Shown: positions 8,738 through 17,382, counted from the stretch's first letter. The stretch: 64,000 bases of DNA from Merdicola sp905200315 (GCA_902461935.1 CABPZP010000001.1:186001-250000), one strand, 5' to 3'. A program made the numbers and translations. Notes: generated by a model from the letters alone, not told the origin.

Positions 8738-9820
8738 TTAATTAAAATTTGAAATACTTAATTCTGGATATGTAAATATTATTCCTCCTTCTGATGTTTT
8801 TCCTGTTACTTTGTGAGCATTATTAAACTCATTTGATCCTTTTAAAAAGTTATTGTATCTTATTTTATCTGTTAATTTTCCTCCCCCGCTTATTATCGGA
8901 TCATCCCATGTTACATCTACTGCATACCATTCATTGTTTAATTTAACATAGTTCCATGCATGTTCTTCTGTACTTCCTGTAGTGTTTGTTCCATATCCTA
9001 CTACTATTATATTTTCTATACCCGCTTCATCTAATAAATATTTAAAAGCTTTTGCGTATCCTTCACAAACCACTTCTTTATCTTCAAATGCTCCGTATAT
9101 ATTTCTAATATTTATACCAGTTAAGCTTTGCTCATATTCTATGTTATCTACTAACCAATCGTGTATTTGTTGTATTTTTTTATATGTATTGCTTGAAGTT
9201 TCATTTAATATATCGTTTGATATTTCTTCTATACTTTTTATTGCATTGTTTACTTGGCTTTGTGTATAAAAACTTGAATTATAATAACTAAAGCCATTTT
9301 CTCCTCCTATTGATACTGTATATGTTGTTTTATTTCTTACTGTACGAGTATTCATTAATAAATACATTTTTGTTACATCTAAATAAAATACCTCTGGATT
9401 ATCTAATAGATATGCGTCTAGTGCAGATTGATATGCTGTATTCATTTTTTGCTCACCATTTTCTGAATTTAACAATTCATTAAATGTTTTTCCAAATTCT
9501 ATTGTATAATTTCCGCTTTTCATATTTTCTTTATTCTCATTTAATTTATTATAAATAGTTTTAGCAGTATCGTCTAATTGATTATAATAAAAATTATTAC
9601 TATTATAATTATCACTTTCATTTGTTTGTATATTTTCTATTGGATTTTCTACATTTTGCTCTTCATTTTTGGAAATTGTTTTTACCTCATCATAACCTTG
9701 ATGAAACACCTCTGCTACTGTATCGTTTTGAATTATATATTCGTTTAACACATATATTCCCAATACTATAGCTGCTATAAATAACAATAATATAATTGAA
9801 TTTATAATAAATTTTTTCAT
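8738..9820 (-). CDS. Membrane-anchored transglutaminase-like protein
   Basis: The product is 360 residues. I choose the ATG at 9820 because GGAGGAACC lies just before it; the upstream ATG at 9832 overlaps that ribosome binding site. There is one N-terminal transmembrane helix (residues 3-25), an Asn/Glu-rich stalk, then a domain with the transglutaminase-core triad: Cys in VVCEGYAKAF, His in EEHAWNYV, Asp in VDVTWDDP. Family members are cysteine proteases or cross-linking enzymes that act outside the membrane. The segment around YPELSISNF closes the protein. Its substrate is unknown; proximity to surface-protein genes fits a role in the envelope. Confidence 0.85.
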   Translation of the reverse strand: MKKFIINSIILLLFIAAIVLGIYVLNEYIIQNDTVAEVFHQGYDEVKTISKNEEQNVENPIENIQTNESDNYNSNNFYYNQLDDTAKTIYNKLNENKENMKSGNYTIEFGKTFNELLNSENGEQKMNTAYQSALDAYLLDNPEVFYLDVTKMYLLMNTRTVRNKTTYTVSIGGENGFSYYNSSFYTQSQVNNAIKSIEEISNDILNETSSNTYKKIQQIHDWLVDNIEYEQSLTGINIRNIYGAFEDKEVVCEGYAKAFKYLLDEAGIENIIVVGYGTNTTGSTEEHAWNYVKLNNEWYAVDVTWDDPIISGGGKLTDKIRYNNFLKGSNEFNNAHKVTGKTSEGGIIFTYPELSISNFN

Positions 9821-9864
9821 TGGTTCCTCCATTTTTTATTATGTTTTAGAATTATCAATATAGT

Positions 9865-9887
9865 CCGCTCCATCTTGCAGTGTGAAG
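9865..9887. repeat. Partial copy of the 7563-7638 hairpin element
   Basis: CCGCTCCATCTTGCAG followed by TGTGAAG matches the right arm of the 7.6-kb inverted repeat read on the opposite strand (one base differs). The matching left arm is absent. Confidence 0.6.
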
Positions 9888-10052
9888 CTACCATAATTAT
9901 ATTTTTAGTTTTAAATTTTAATTCATTATTATTATAACATATGAAAATTATTTTTTGTAGCATTTACATATTTTTATATTTTTTGAAAATAATACTATTA
10001 TAAAATAAAATTTGGATTAATTTACATTTTGGATTATATTACAAATTAATTC

Positions 10053-10094
10053 GGGTCGACTTAAGGCGTCGACCCCTACAACGTCTGACATAAT
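10053..10094 (+). repeat. G+C-rich palindromic repeat with tail
   Basis: GGGTCGAC TTAAG GCGTCGACCC followed by CTACAACGTCTGACATAA. It lies 8 bases before the left end of the terminal-inverted-repeat element. Confidence 0.9.
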
Positions 10095-10102
10095 ATTTAA
10101 TA

Positions 10103-10329
10103 AAATGACAAATATATTTGTTTTGAAATACCGCGTAAGCGACCAAACGAGCAGTTACACCTGCGAGTGCGATTTGGAGTAATCTTCATTTTTGTTAATT
10201 TATGTATTATTAATGTAAATATGTAAATTATATTTTATAAAAAAGTAATTTAGTTCTAAATGGTCAATAGACCATTTTCAATTCCGAAGATTGCGACACC
10301 AAGGTATAAAAAACAATATATTTGGCATT
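10103..10329. mobile_element. MITE-like element with structured core, copy A
   Basis: The ends are AAATGACAAATATATTTG and its imperfect complement (CAATATATTTGGCATT). The core contains, on the plus strand, a CGC-GTAA-GCG hairpin, a CCAAA...TTTGG stem enclosing GCAG...CTGC, a long-range pair AATCTTC/GAAGATT, and the hairpin AAATGGTC-aata-GACCATTT. Copy B at 41317-41542 keeps all these stems. There is no transposase gene inside, so movement would need one in trans. Its right end lies 39 bases before gerAA. Confidence 0.8.
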
Positions 10330-10368
10330 CGGTAATTTTAATAAATAAAAATTTTGAAAGGCTTGTGT

Positions 10369-12138
10369 ATGAGTGTTTTTAATAAAGTTCTAAATTTATT
10401 TAAATATGAACCTGCCCAAAATTATAATTTTGTTTTAATGGGTGATGAGCAGGAAGAAAAAAACATAAGTTATAAGGCTGAAAGTAATTCTTCTGATTAT
10501 AAAGTTGTTTTTTCAGATTTGTCTAAAAATTTGGAATATATTAATATAAAATTTAATACTTTAATTAATTCTGATATTGTTGTTAGGGAGTTTAATATTT
10601 ATGCTCGTAATAAACAGTATAGTGCTTTTTTGTTTTATATAGATGGTATGTCTGATTCTGAATTGATTAACGATTTTGTTATTAAGCCTCTTATGCTTAG
10701 AAATAGAGCAAATACATTTGAAGATATTAAAGACCTTTTTTCAAATAAAACAGGCGGGTCGTCGAGGACGCCGACCCCTACACATAATTTAAATTGTATA
10801 AAAAACGATAAATTTCAAATTCCAGCAAAAAAAATAAAATGCAATGTTCATAAAAAACCTAAATTTGATTTAAAAGATTATATTTTTAATTGTTTGCTTC
10901 CTCAAAACGATGTTAAGCAAACTAAGGAATTTTCAGATTTAATTTCTGGTGTAAATTCTGGTAATTGTGCTTTGTTTATAGATACTTTAGATATTGGTTT
11001 TGATATAGATGTTAAAGGTTTTAAGCAAAGGAGTATTTCTACTCCTACAAATGAACTTGTAATTAAGGGGCCTCAGGAAGCTTTTGTTGAAAATATTAGA
11101 ACTAATACTTCCCTTTTAAGAAGAACAATTAATAATGAAAATTTAATTATTGAAAATATTGATGTTGGTAATCTTAGTAAAACTAAATGTGGTGTTTGTT
11201 ATTTAAAAGATATTGCTAATAGTTCTTTAGTTGCTGAGATTAAATATAGGTTAAATAACTTGGAAATAGATTCACTTATTTCTTCTGGTCAGTTAGAACA
11301 ACTTATTGAAAAATCTAATTCTTTTGGTATTCCTCAAATTTTGTCTACAGAAAGACCAGACAAATGTGCAAAGGCCTTATATGATGGAAAAGTTATTATT
11401 TTAATAAACGGAAATCCGTATGCTTTAATTTTACCTTCAACCTTTGTAGATTTTATTTCTTCTCCTGAAGATACAAATTTAAAACCTCAATTTGCAAATT
11501 TATTAAAGTTTATTCGTTTATTTGCAATGTTTATAACGCTTCTTTTACCTAGTTTATGGATAGCTATTACTAATTTTCATCAAGAACTTATACCTACAGA
11601 ATTATTATTTTCTATTGTTGCATCACGAGAAAATGTACCTTTTCCAGTTATTTTTGAAGTTTTTTTAATGGAATTTTCTTTTGAACTTATTCGTGAATCT
11701 AGCCTTAGAGTTCCATCACCAGTTGGCTCTACTATTGGAATTGTTGGTGCTTTGGTTTTAGGCGATGCTGCTGTTAGTGCAAGCATTGTTAGTCCTATTT
11801 TAGTTATTGTTATAGCTATAACAGGTATTGCCTCTTTTGCTATACCAGATTTTTCTTTTGGATTTCATATTCGTATTATGCGATTTGCTTTTATTTTATT
11901 TGCTTTTATTGCTGGATTTTTAGGAATAGGTTTATTGATATTTGTTTATATAACAATTTTATGTAGTTTAAAATCTTTTGGTGTTCCTTATATGGTTCCT
12001 TTTGCTCCCTTAATAAATTCAACTGGATCTAGCTATTTTGTTCATTATGAATATAAAAGGGAACGAAGACCAGACTATTTAAATACCAAACGTCCAGCTT
12101 CTCAAAAACATTTAAGTATGAAATGGAAGTACAAATAA
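10369..12138 (+). CDS. gerAA: GerA-family spore germination receptor, A subunit
   Basis: The product is 589 residues. I use the ATG at 10369 preceded by GAAAGG; a TTG at 10354 is in frame but lacks a ribosome binding site. The long soluble N-terminal half (to about residue 375) carries the GerA family blocks such as ISTPTNELVIKGPQEAFVENIRTN (shown here only by its position, about 223-246), and the C-terminal half has five or six membrane helices. With the B and C subunits it forms the inner-membrane nutrient sensor that triggers germination. Oddity: bases 10756-10782 are a copy of the dispersed palindromic repeat, read in frame as GSSRTPTPT (residues 130-138) in the soluble domain. The remaining sequence is intact, so the gene is probably functional. 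Confidence 0.93.
   Translation: MSVFNKVLNLFKYEPAQNYNFVLMGDEQEEKNISYKAESNSSDYKVVFSDLSKNLEYINIKFNTLINSDIVVREFNIYARNKQYSAFLFYIDGMSDSELINDFVIKPLMLRNRANTFEDIKDLFSNKTGGSSRTPTPTHNLNCIKNDKFQIPAKKIKCNVHKKPKFDLKDYIFNCLLPQNDVKQTKEFSDLISGVNSGNCALFIDTLDIGFDIDVKGFKQRSISTPTNELVIKGPQEAFVENIRTNTSLLRRTINNENLIIENIDVGNLSKTKCGVCYLKDIANSSLVAEIKYRLNNLEIDSLISSGQLEQLIEKSNSFGIPQILSTERPDKCAKALYDGKVIILINGNPYALILPSTFVDFISSPEDTNLKPQFANLLKFIRLFAMFITLLLPSLWIAITNFHQELIPTELLFSIVASRENVPFPVIFEVFLMEFSFELIRESSLRVPSPVGSTIGIVGALVLGDAAVSASIVSPILVIVIAITGIASFAIPDFSFGFHIRIMRFAFILFAFIAGFLGIGLLIFVYITILCSLKSFGVPYMVPFAPLINSTGSSYFVHYEYKRERRPDYLNTKRPASQKHLSMKWKYK
10756..10782 (+). repeat. Palindromic repeat inserted in frame inside gerAA
   Basis: GGGTCGTCGAGGACG followed by CCGACCCCTACA is identical to the core of copies at 26464 and 56573. 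It is preceded by the extra bases AGGC. Reading GSSRTPTPT, it introduces no stop codon in this frame. Confidence 0.93.
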
Positions 12139-12140
12139 TA

Positions 12141-12191
12141 GAAAGGAGAAATTAATCAATTTTATATAATTGATTATATTAAAATTTTATG
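12141..12191 (+). promoter_or_regulatory. Distant ribosome binding site with hairpin before gerAB
   Basis: GAAAGGAG at 12141-12148 is the only good Shine-Dalgarno sequence, yet the first possible ATG of gerAB is at 12189, about 40 bases away; an in-frame TAA at 12180 excludes an earlier start. Between them TAATCAATT and AATTGATTA (12153-12176) form a hairpin that would shorten the distance to about 16 bases. Confidence 0.5.
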
Positions 12192-13295
12192 AGAGATAAA
12201 ATAGGTTCATTAGAAGCTCTTTCACTTTTATTGGTTGTAGTGCTAAACCATGTTATTTTAAGTTTACCAAAAAATGTAATTGCAAAAACGGGTTCAAGTT
12301 CTTTATTAAATATAATTTTTGTATCTATTTTAGCCTTTTTATTTATGATGTTTATAGTTAGAATTTTTAATAAGTTTCCTGGACATGATATATTAAATAT
12401 ATCCAGCTTTCTTGGCGGAAAATTTCTTAAATATTTAACTGGTATATTGTTTTTAATATATTTTATAAGTTTTTCTAGTATTACACTTAGAAATTTCGCT
12501 GAAAATTTAAAAATAATTTATTTTCAAAATTATTCTATTACTTTAATACTATTTTTATTTATACTTGCAATTATTGGCTGCAATTATTTGGGGATTAAAT
12601 CTATTGCAAGAGGTAATTTTATTGTTTTACCTGTTTTATTTTTAAGTATAATTTTCATTTTCTTTGCTACAATGAAAAATTTCAATTACCAAGATATTTT
12701 CCCCATTTTAGGTGATGGTTTTTATTCTACTTTTATTAGCGGAATGAGCAATATTTATGCATATTCGGCAATTGCTGTTTTTTACTTTTTACCTAAATAT
12801 ATGGAATATAACTCAGAAATAAAAAGAATTGGTTATACATTTATTATAATATCCTTTATTCTACTTTTATTTAGTATTGCAACAGTTCTTTTAATTTTCC
12901 CTGTTATTTCAAATGCAGAACAAATTGCTCCTCTTTATTTAGCAGCAAGATTAATTGAATTTGGTAGATTTTTTCAAAGAGTGGATGCTATATTTTTACT
13001 TGTATGGATTATTTCTGTTGTATCTTATTTAAGTTTTATTTTTGCACTTTCTATAAATATATTTAAGGACTTATTTAATTTAGAAAATTCTAATATGCTT
13101 ATATGTAGTTGGACTTTGTTATGCTTAGGAGTTAGTTTGATTCCTAAAAATTTAGTTCAAATACGTTTTTTTACAAATGTAATTTATAGAAATACAACTC
13201 TAGGATTAGTTTATCTATTTGGCTTTATAATTTTATTTTTAGCCAATATTAAACTTTCTAAAAAGAATAAGAAGGAGAGAGGGAACATTAAATGA
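12189..13295 (+). CDS. gerAB: GerA-family spore germination receptor, B subunit (permease-like)
   Basis: The product is 368 residues, the normal size for GerAB, with about ten hydrophobic helices. It belongs to the spore germination branch of the amino acid/polyamine permease superfamily, where the B subunit is thought to bind the nutrient germinant. Typical landmarks are the short N-terminal MRDKIGSLEALSLL, the central GDGFYSTFISG region and the Lys-rich C-terminus. It overlaps the following gene by four bases (ATGA), which indicates translational coupling. Its own start is odd because the Shine-Dalgarno sequence lies about 40 bases upstream. The germinant cannot be predicted. Confidence 0.93.
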   Translation: MRDKIGSLEALSLLLVVVLNHVILSLPKNVIAKTGSSSLLNIIFVSILAFLFMMFIVRIFNKFPGHDILNISSFLGGKFLKYLTGILFLIYFISFSSITLRNFAENLKIIYFQNYSITLILFLFILAIIGCNYLGIKSIARGNFIVLPVLFLSIIFIFFATMKNFNYQDIFPILGDGFYSTFISGMSNIYAYSAIAVFYFLPKYMEYNSEIKRIGYTFIIISFILLLFSIATVLLIFPVISNAEQIAPLYLAARLIEFGRFFQRVDAIFLLVWIISVVSYLSFIFALSINIFKDLFNLENSNMLICSWTLLCLGVSLIPKNLVQIRFFTNVIYRNTTLGLVYLFGFIILFLANIKLSKKNKKERGNIK

Positions 13296-14503
13296 AAAGA
13301 TTTTCAAAAATAATATTAGTTATATTAACAATTATATATATTGTTTGTTCTTTACTTATTTATAAGGGTACAAGAGGTATAGATAATTTAGCTTATACTA
13401 TTGCAATGGGAATTGATAAAGGAAGTTCAAGCAAATACAATATTTCTTTTCAATTTACCAAGCCTTCTTCTGGAAAAGATTCCTCATCTTCTTCATCTTC
13501 AACTTCTTCTTTTGTTTATAATGTTGAAAGTGATACAATACCAACTGCAATGAATTTAATGAATAGTTATTTAAGTAAGCAAGTTAATTTAGCTCATTGT
13601 AAAGCTATTGTATTTTCAGAAGAAATTGCATCTAATGGAATTTCAGGAGAAATTTATACTTTAATTAATAATATCCAAGTAAGGCCTGATGCTTCTATTA
13701 TTATTAGCAAATGCAAGGCAGTAGATTTTATAAAAAACACTGAACCAGATTTAGAAAGTTCGGTTTCCCAATATTATGAAATAACTCCTGTTTCAAATGA
13801 AAATACAGGTTTTACAGATAATGTTACTATTGGAAATTTTTATGGTCAATTATGTTCAAAAACACGTGAGACATATGCTATACTAGGAAATCTAGATAAA
13901 ATAAAAGATTCTAGTTCTTCTAGTAGTAATAAAGAGTCTGAAAGTGGTACACAATATAAACAAAAACCTGGTACTGAAACAATAGGGCTTGCAATTTTTA
14001 AGGATGATAAATTAGTAGGTGAACTTGGTGCAATTGAAAATATTTGTCATTTAATAGTAACTAATAATTTATCTTCTACAACCATTTCTATTCCAAGTCC
14101 ACATGATAGTTCTAATTCTTTAGATTTATATATTTACAAAAACAAAAGAAATACAACAAAAGTAGAATTTATTAATGGTTCTCCATATGTTACAGTTAAT
14201 TGTAAATTACATGCAAGAATTTCTTCTGTTGATGAAGATAATGGATATACTTCTGAAGAAACAATTAATGCAATTTCTAATACTGCTAGTAAATACTTAG
14301 AAAAGAATATTACTTCTTACTTATATAAAATTTCTAAAATATATAATGCAGATATAGCAGGAATAGGTAACCATGCTGTAAATCAGTTTTCTACAAATAG
14401 CAAATGGAACAATTTTAATTGGAAAAATAATTTTCAAAACTGTTTTTTTAAAGTTAATGTTTCTGTTGTCGTTAAATCTGGTTATTTATTAACCGAAACT
14501 TAA
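13292..14503 (+). CDS. gerAC: GerA-family spore germination receptor, C subunit
   Basis: The product is 403 residues of the Ger(x)C family, translated from an ATG overlapping the gerAB stop, with RBS AAGGAGAG. Conserved N-terminal block IDNLAYTIAMGIDKG is present, followed by a Ser-rich stretch (about 60-72), two further folded domains and a second Ser-rich linker (about 210-220). C subunits are normally lipoproteins on the outer face of the inner spore membrane. Here the N-terminus is a hydrophobic helix whose only Cys (IVCS, residue 19) sits in mid-helix and lacks a clean lipobox, so anchoring may be by an uncleaved helix. Function with the A and B subunits is inferred from the operon. Confidence 0.9.
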   Translation: MKRFSKIILVILTIIYIVCSLLIYKGTRGIDNLAYTIAMGIDKGSSSKYNISFQFTKPSSGKDSSSSSSSTSSFVYNVESDTIPTAMNLMNSYLSKQVNLAHCKAIVFSEEIASNGISGEIYTLINNIQVRPDASIIISKCKAVDFIKNTEPDLESSVSQYYEITPVSNENTGFTDNVTIGNFYGQLCSKTRETYAILGNLDKIKDSSSSSSNKESESGTQYKQKPGTETIGLAIFKDDKLVGELGAIENICHLIVTNNLSSTTISIPSPHDSSNSLDLYIYKNKRNTTKVEFINGSPYVTVNCKLHARISSVDEDNGYTSEETINAISNTASKYLEKNITSYLYKISKIYNADIAGIGNHAVNQFSTNSKWNNFNWKNNFQNCFFKVNVSVVVKSGYLLTET

Positions 14504-14522
14504 TAATTGGAGGATGAAATTT

Positions 14523-14687
14523 ATGTCTTTTATTTTATTTTTAATTTCCTTAGTAGTTTTCTTTGAAACTTTAGGCTATGCTATTTATGAAATAAAACAA
14601 AATAAAAATATAAAAGGAGGAATAAGTGTAATTGTGCTTGCTACAATTAGCTTATTTCTCCCAAGTATTATGAGTATTTTTAGATAA
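14523..14687 (+). CDS. Small two-helix membrane protein at the end of the ger operon (possible D subunit)
   Basis: A 54-residue frame (MSFILFLISLVVFFETLGYA...) begins 19 bases after gerAC, with GGAGG about 8 bases upstream of its ATG. It has two hydrophobic segments (about 2-20 and 33-50) joined by a short basic loop EIKQNKNIKGG. Small two-helix proteins encoded in gerA-type operons are known as receptor D subunits that tune germination. Position and topology fit, but the sequence is too short for a firm family call. Its stop lies one base from the stop of the convergent rnr gene. Confidence 0.7.
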   Translation: MSFILFLISLVVFFETLGYAIYEIKQNKNIKGGISVIVLATISLFLPSIMSIFR

Positions 14688-14688
14688 T

Positions 14689-16812
14689 TTAGATTTTTTC
14701 AAAATCTATTTGCCTTGTTTCTTTATTTGCATTTATAACTTTTATTTTTACTCTATCTCCTATTTTATAGGTTATACCTGTTTTTTCTCCTGTTAGTTGT
14801 TTGTGTTCTTCATCATATTCGAAGTATTCGTCTCCTAAGTTTTCAAACCTTATTAATCCTTCTACTGTATTATCTAGTTCTACAAATATTCCAAAGCTTG
14901 TTACACTTGAAACCATACCTTCATATTCTTCACCAATTCTATCTTTCATATATTCTGCCATTTTTATGTCTATACTGTCTCTTTCTACTTTCGTTGCTAT
15001 TTTTTCTCTATCTGATGAAGTTTTAGCATATTGTTCTGCTTGTTTTTCATATTTTTCTTTTTGCTTTTCTGAAAGCTCGTAATTATTTTCTAAATATTTT
15101 GATATTATTCTATGTATAAATAAGTCTGGATATCTTCTTATTGGAGATGTAAAGTGGCAATAGTATTTACTTGCTATTCCAAAGTGCCCATCGTTTTCTG
15201 ATTCATATCTTGCTACTTTTAAGGTTCTTAAAACTAAATTTGATACAACTCTTTCTTCCGTTTTTCCCTTTACACTATCTAGTACTTTTGCAAATTCTTT
15301 AGGATATACTTTATCTCCTGACTTATTTATTTTATATCCAAAGTTGTATAAAAATTTATTTAATTCTTTTACTTTGTCTATGTCTGGTTCTTCATGAACT
15401 CTATATATAAATGGAGCTTCTAACCAATAAAATCTTTCTGCTATTGTTTCATTAGCACTAAGCATAAATTGTTCTATTATTTCGTTACTAAAATATAATT
15501 CATATTTTTTTATATCTACTGCATGTCCATTATTATCTAAAACTACTTTGCTTTCTGGCAAATCTAAATTTAAATAACCTCTTTCTAGTCTTTTATTTTT
15601 AAGTATTTTTGCAAGTTCTTCCATTAATTTAAAATCTTGAATATAATTTTTATATTTTTCTAAAACTTTTTCATCACTACCATCTATTATTTTTTGTACA
15701 TCTTTATAATTCATTCTTTCAGTAACTTTTATTACTGCCTTATATATATCAGAAGAAATAATATTTCCCTCTTTATCTATTTCCATTGTGCATGATAGTG
15801 TGAATCTATCTTCACCTGCATTTAAGCTACATATTCCATTTGAAAGTTCTTTTGGAAGCATAGGAATTACTCTATCTAACATATATATGCTTGTTCCTCT
15901 TATTATTGCTTCTTTATCTAACAAGCTATTTTCTGTTACATAGTAACTTACATCTGCTATATGAACATCTAACATATAATTACCGTCATCGTTTTTATAT
16001 ACTCTTACTGCGTCGTCTAAATCTTTTGCATCTTCTCCATCTATTGTAAAAATTTTTTTATCTCTTAAGTCTATTCTATTTGGTATATCTTTTTTATCTA
16101 CTTTATTTCCTTTAGATTTTGCTTCTTCAATTACTCCTTGTGGAAATTCATAAGGCAAATCATATTCCTTTACTAAAGATAGCATATCTACTCCCGCTTC
16201 ATCTATGCCACCAATTATTTCAACAATTTTTCCTTCTGCCTTTTTATTTTTTTCTGGGTATTTTGTAAGTTTTACAACTACTTTTTGATTATTTTTTGCC
16301 TTTGCAAAATTGCTTTTAGATATAAAAATATCTCCGCCAAATTTCTTATCATCTGGAATTACAAATCCAAAATTTTTACTTTTTACAAATAATCCAACAA
16401 CTTTATCTTTTTCGTGTTTTACTATACTTACAATTTTCCCTTCTTTTCTTTTACCATCTTCAGATTCTTTTACAATTTCGGCAACAACAATATCATCATT
16501 TAAAGCATTGTTATTATTTCCTCTAGGAATAAAAATATCTTCCATTTCTTCATTTTCTGGTATAACAAAGCCATAGCCTTTTTCGTTTCCTCTATAAGTA
16601 CCTTTAATATATTTATTTTCATCTATTATTGAATATTTATTTTTTCTATTTTTTTGAATTTTGTATTCCTTTTCTAATTTATCTAATATACTTTTGAAAT
16701 TATTATATTTATTTTTCGGCACCATAAATATCCCTGCAATTTCTTTTGCTTTCATTGGCACATAGTCTTCTCGTGACATAAATTTTAAAATTAAATTTTC
16801 TTTTTCGTCCAT
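14689..16812 (-). CDS. rnr: Ribonuclease R
   Basis: The product is 707 residues, starting at an ATG with AAAGGAACC upstream. Order of domains: N-terminal helix-turn-helix-like region, two cold-shock RNA-binding domains (about 65-125 and 145-200), the RNB catalytic domain (about 240-570) with the metal-binding acidic cluster FTIDGEDAKDLDDAV, and an S1 domain (about 620-705). RNase R is a processive 3'-5' exoribonuclease that degrades structured RNA and, with SmpB/tmRNA, faulty mRNAs. secG-rnr is a common gene pair in Firmicutes. smpB and ssrA, which often follow, are not present here; convergent ger genes follow instead. Confidence 0.96.
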   Translation of the reverse strand: MDEKENLILKFMSREDYVPMKAKEIAGIFMVPKNKYNNFKSILDKLEKEYKIQKNRKNKYSIIDENKYIKGTYRGNEKGYGFVIPENEEMEDIFIPRGNNNNALNDDIVVAEIVKESEDGKRKEGKIVSIVKHEKDKVVGLFVKSKNFGFVIPDDKKFGGDIFISKSNFAKAKNNQKVVVKLTKYPEKNKKAEGKIVEIIGGIDEAGVDMLSLVKEYDLPYEFPQGVIEEAKSKGNKVDKKDIPNRIDLRDKKIFTIDGEDAKDLDDAVRVYKNDDGNYMLDVHIADVSYYVTENSLLDKEAIIRGTSIYMLDRVIPMLPKELSNGICSLNAGEDRFTLSCTMEIDKEGNIISSDIYKAVIKVTERMNYKDVQKIIDGSDEKVLEKYKNYIQDFKLMEELAKILKNKRLERGYLNLDLPESKVVLDNNGHAVDIKKYELYFSNEIIEQFMLSANETIAERFYWLEAPFIYRVHEEPDIDKVKELNKFLYNFGYKINKSGDKVYPKEFAKVLDSVKGKTEERVVSNLVLRTLKVARYESENDGHFGIASKYYCHFTSPIRRYPDLFIHRIISKYLENNYELSEKQKEKYEKQAEQYAKTSSDREKIATKVERDSIDIKMAEYMKDRIGEEYEGMVSSVTSFGIFVELDNTVEGLIRFENLGDEYFEYDEEHKQLTGEKTGITYKIGDRVKIKVINANKETRQIDFEKI

Positions 16813-16854
16813 TTTGGTTCCTTTCTTTGATAAAAAAAATGTTATATTTTTTTC

Positions 16855-16896
16855 GGGTCGCCCTAAGGACGCCGACCCCTACAACGTTTGACATTA
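16855..16896 (+). repeat. G+C-rich palindromic repeat with tail
   Basis: GGGTCGCCCTAAGGACG and CCGACCC, then CTACAACGTTTGACATTA. A further small inverted repeat, AATGAATT...AATTCATT, follows at 16922-16941. It lies between rnr and secG, whose transcript it would enter. Confidence 0.9.
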
Positions 16897-16983
16897 GTTT
16901 CTTTTAATACATAATGTCATCAATGAATTGAATAAATTCATTATAATTTTGTTAAAATATAAATTTTCTATAATACAAAAAAA

Positions 16984-17001
16984 GCAGTTTTTAAAAACTG
17001 C
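16984..17001 (-). terminator. Terminator after secG
   Basis: The perfect palindrome GCAGTTTTTAAAAACTGC is followed on the minus strand by TTTTTTTG and then TATTATAGAAAATTT, the recurrent post-terminator motif. Confidence 0.85.
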
Positions 17002-17007
17002 CTATTT

Positions 17008-17250
17008 CTAATATACTATAACTAAAGCTACTGCTAATATTACAAATGTAATTCCTAAAATAATTGTCCATCTTTTAAGTTTTCCTTCTTTTGTTCTTCC
17101 TTTATTTTTCTCATAAAAGTTATTTGTTGAAGAACCTGTAATTGTTTCAGATAAACCACTATCTTCTTTTGATTGCATCATTGTAATTATTATTAATGCT
17201 AAACAGTTTATAACAAAAATTCCTATTAATATATATTTTAATATTTCCAT
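17008..17250 (-). CDS. secG: Preprotein translocase subunit SecG
   Basis: The product is 80 residues with two membrane helices (about 4-24 and 60-79) separated by a hydrophilic loop that contains the SecG-like QSKEDSGLSETITGSS segment. The ATG follows TAGGAGGAAA. SecG joins SecYE in the membrane and assists SecA-driven protein export. Length, topology and position just upstream of rnr all fit. A terminator lies right after its stop, so rnr is probably transcribed separately or by read-through. Confidence 0.93.
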   Translation of the reverse strand: MEILKYILIGIFVINCLALIIITMMQSKEDSGLSETITGSSTNNFYEKNKGRTKEGKLKRWTIILGITFVILAVALVIVY

Positions 17251-17346
17251 TTGTTTTTCCTCCTATGCGAACACTTATTAATCTTTTGAGATTTTAACAT
17301 ACATTTAAATAAATTGCAACAATTTTACAGTATTTTAATTTATAGT

Positions 17347-17371
17347 GGCACATAACATCGTGTCCCTACAA
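17347..17371 (+). repeat. Divergent palindromic repeat
   Basis: GGCACATAACATCGTGTCC is followed by CTACAATATT. The arms differ from the GGGTCG type, but the CCCTACAA tail is shared, so it probably belongs to the same family. Confidence 0.5.
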
Positions 17372-17382
17372 TATTCACCTCA

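Larger units (their letters stand above)
9821..10368. other. Intergenic region upstream of the gerA operon, filled by repeats
   Basis: The 548 bases between the transglutaminase gene and gerAA hold a half copy of the 7.6-kb hairpin (9865-9887), a palindromic repeat with tail (10053-10094) and a full terminal-inverted-repeat element (10103-10329). Only about 40 bases separate that element from the gerAA start, so the gerA promoter must lie in or upstream of the element. Confidence 0.75.

Noticed and set aside
13346..13351. GerAC Cys 19 as a lipoprotein attachment site
   Set aside because: The Cys lies within the hydrophobic core and lacks the Leu-x-Gly/Ala-Cys pattern, so I did not call a lipobox.
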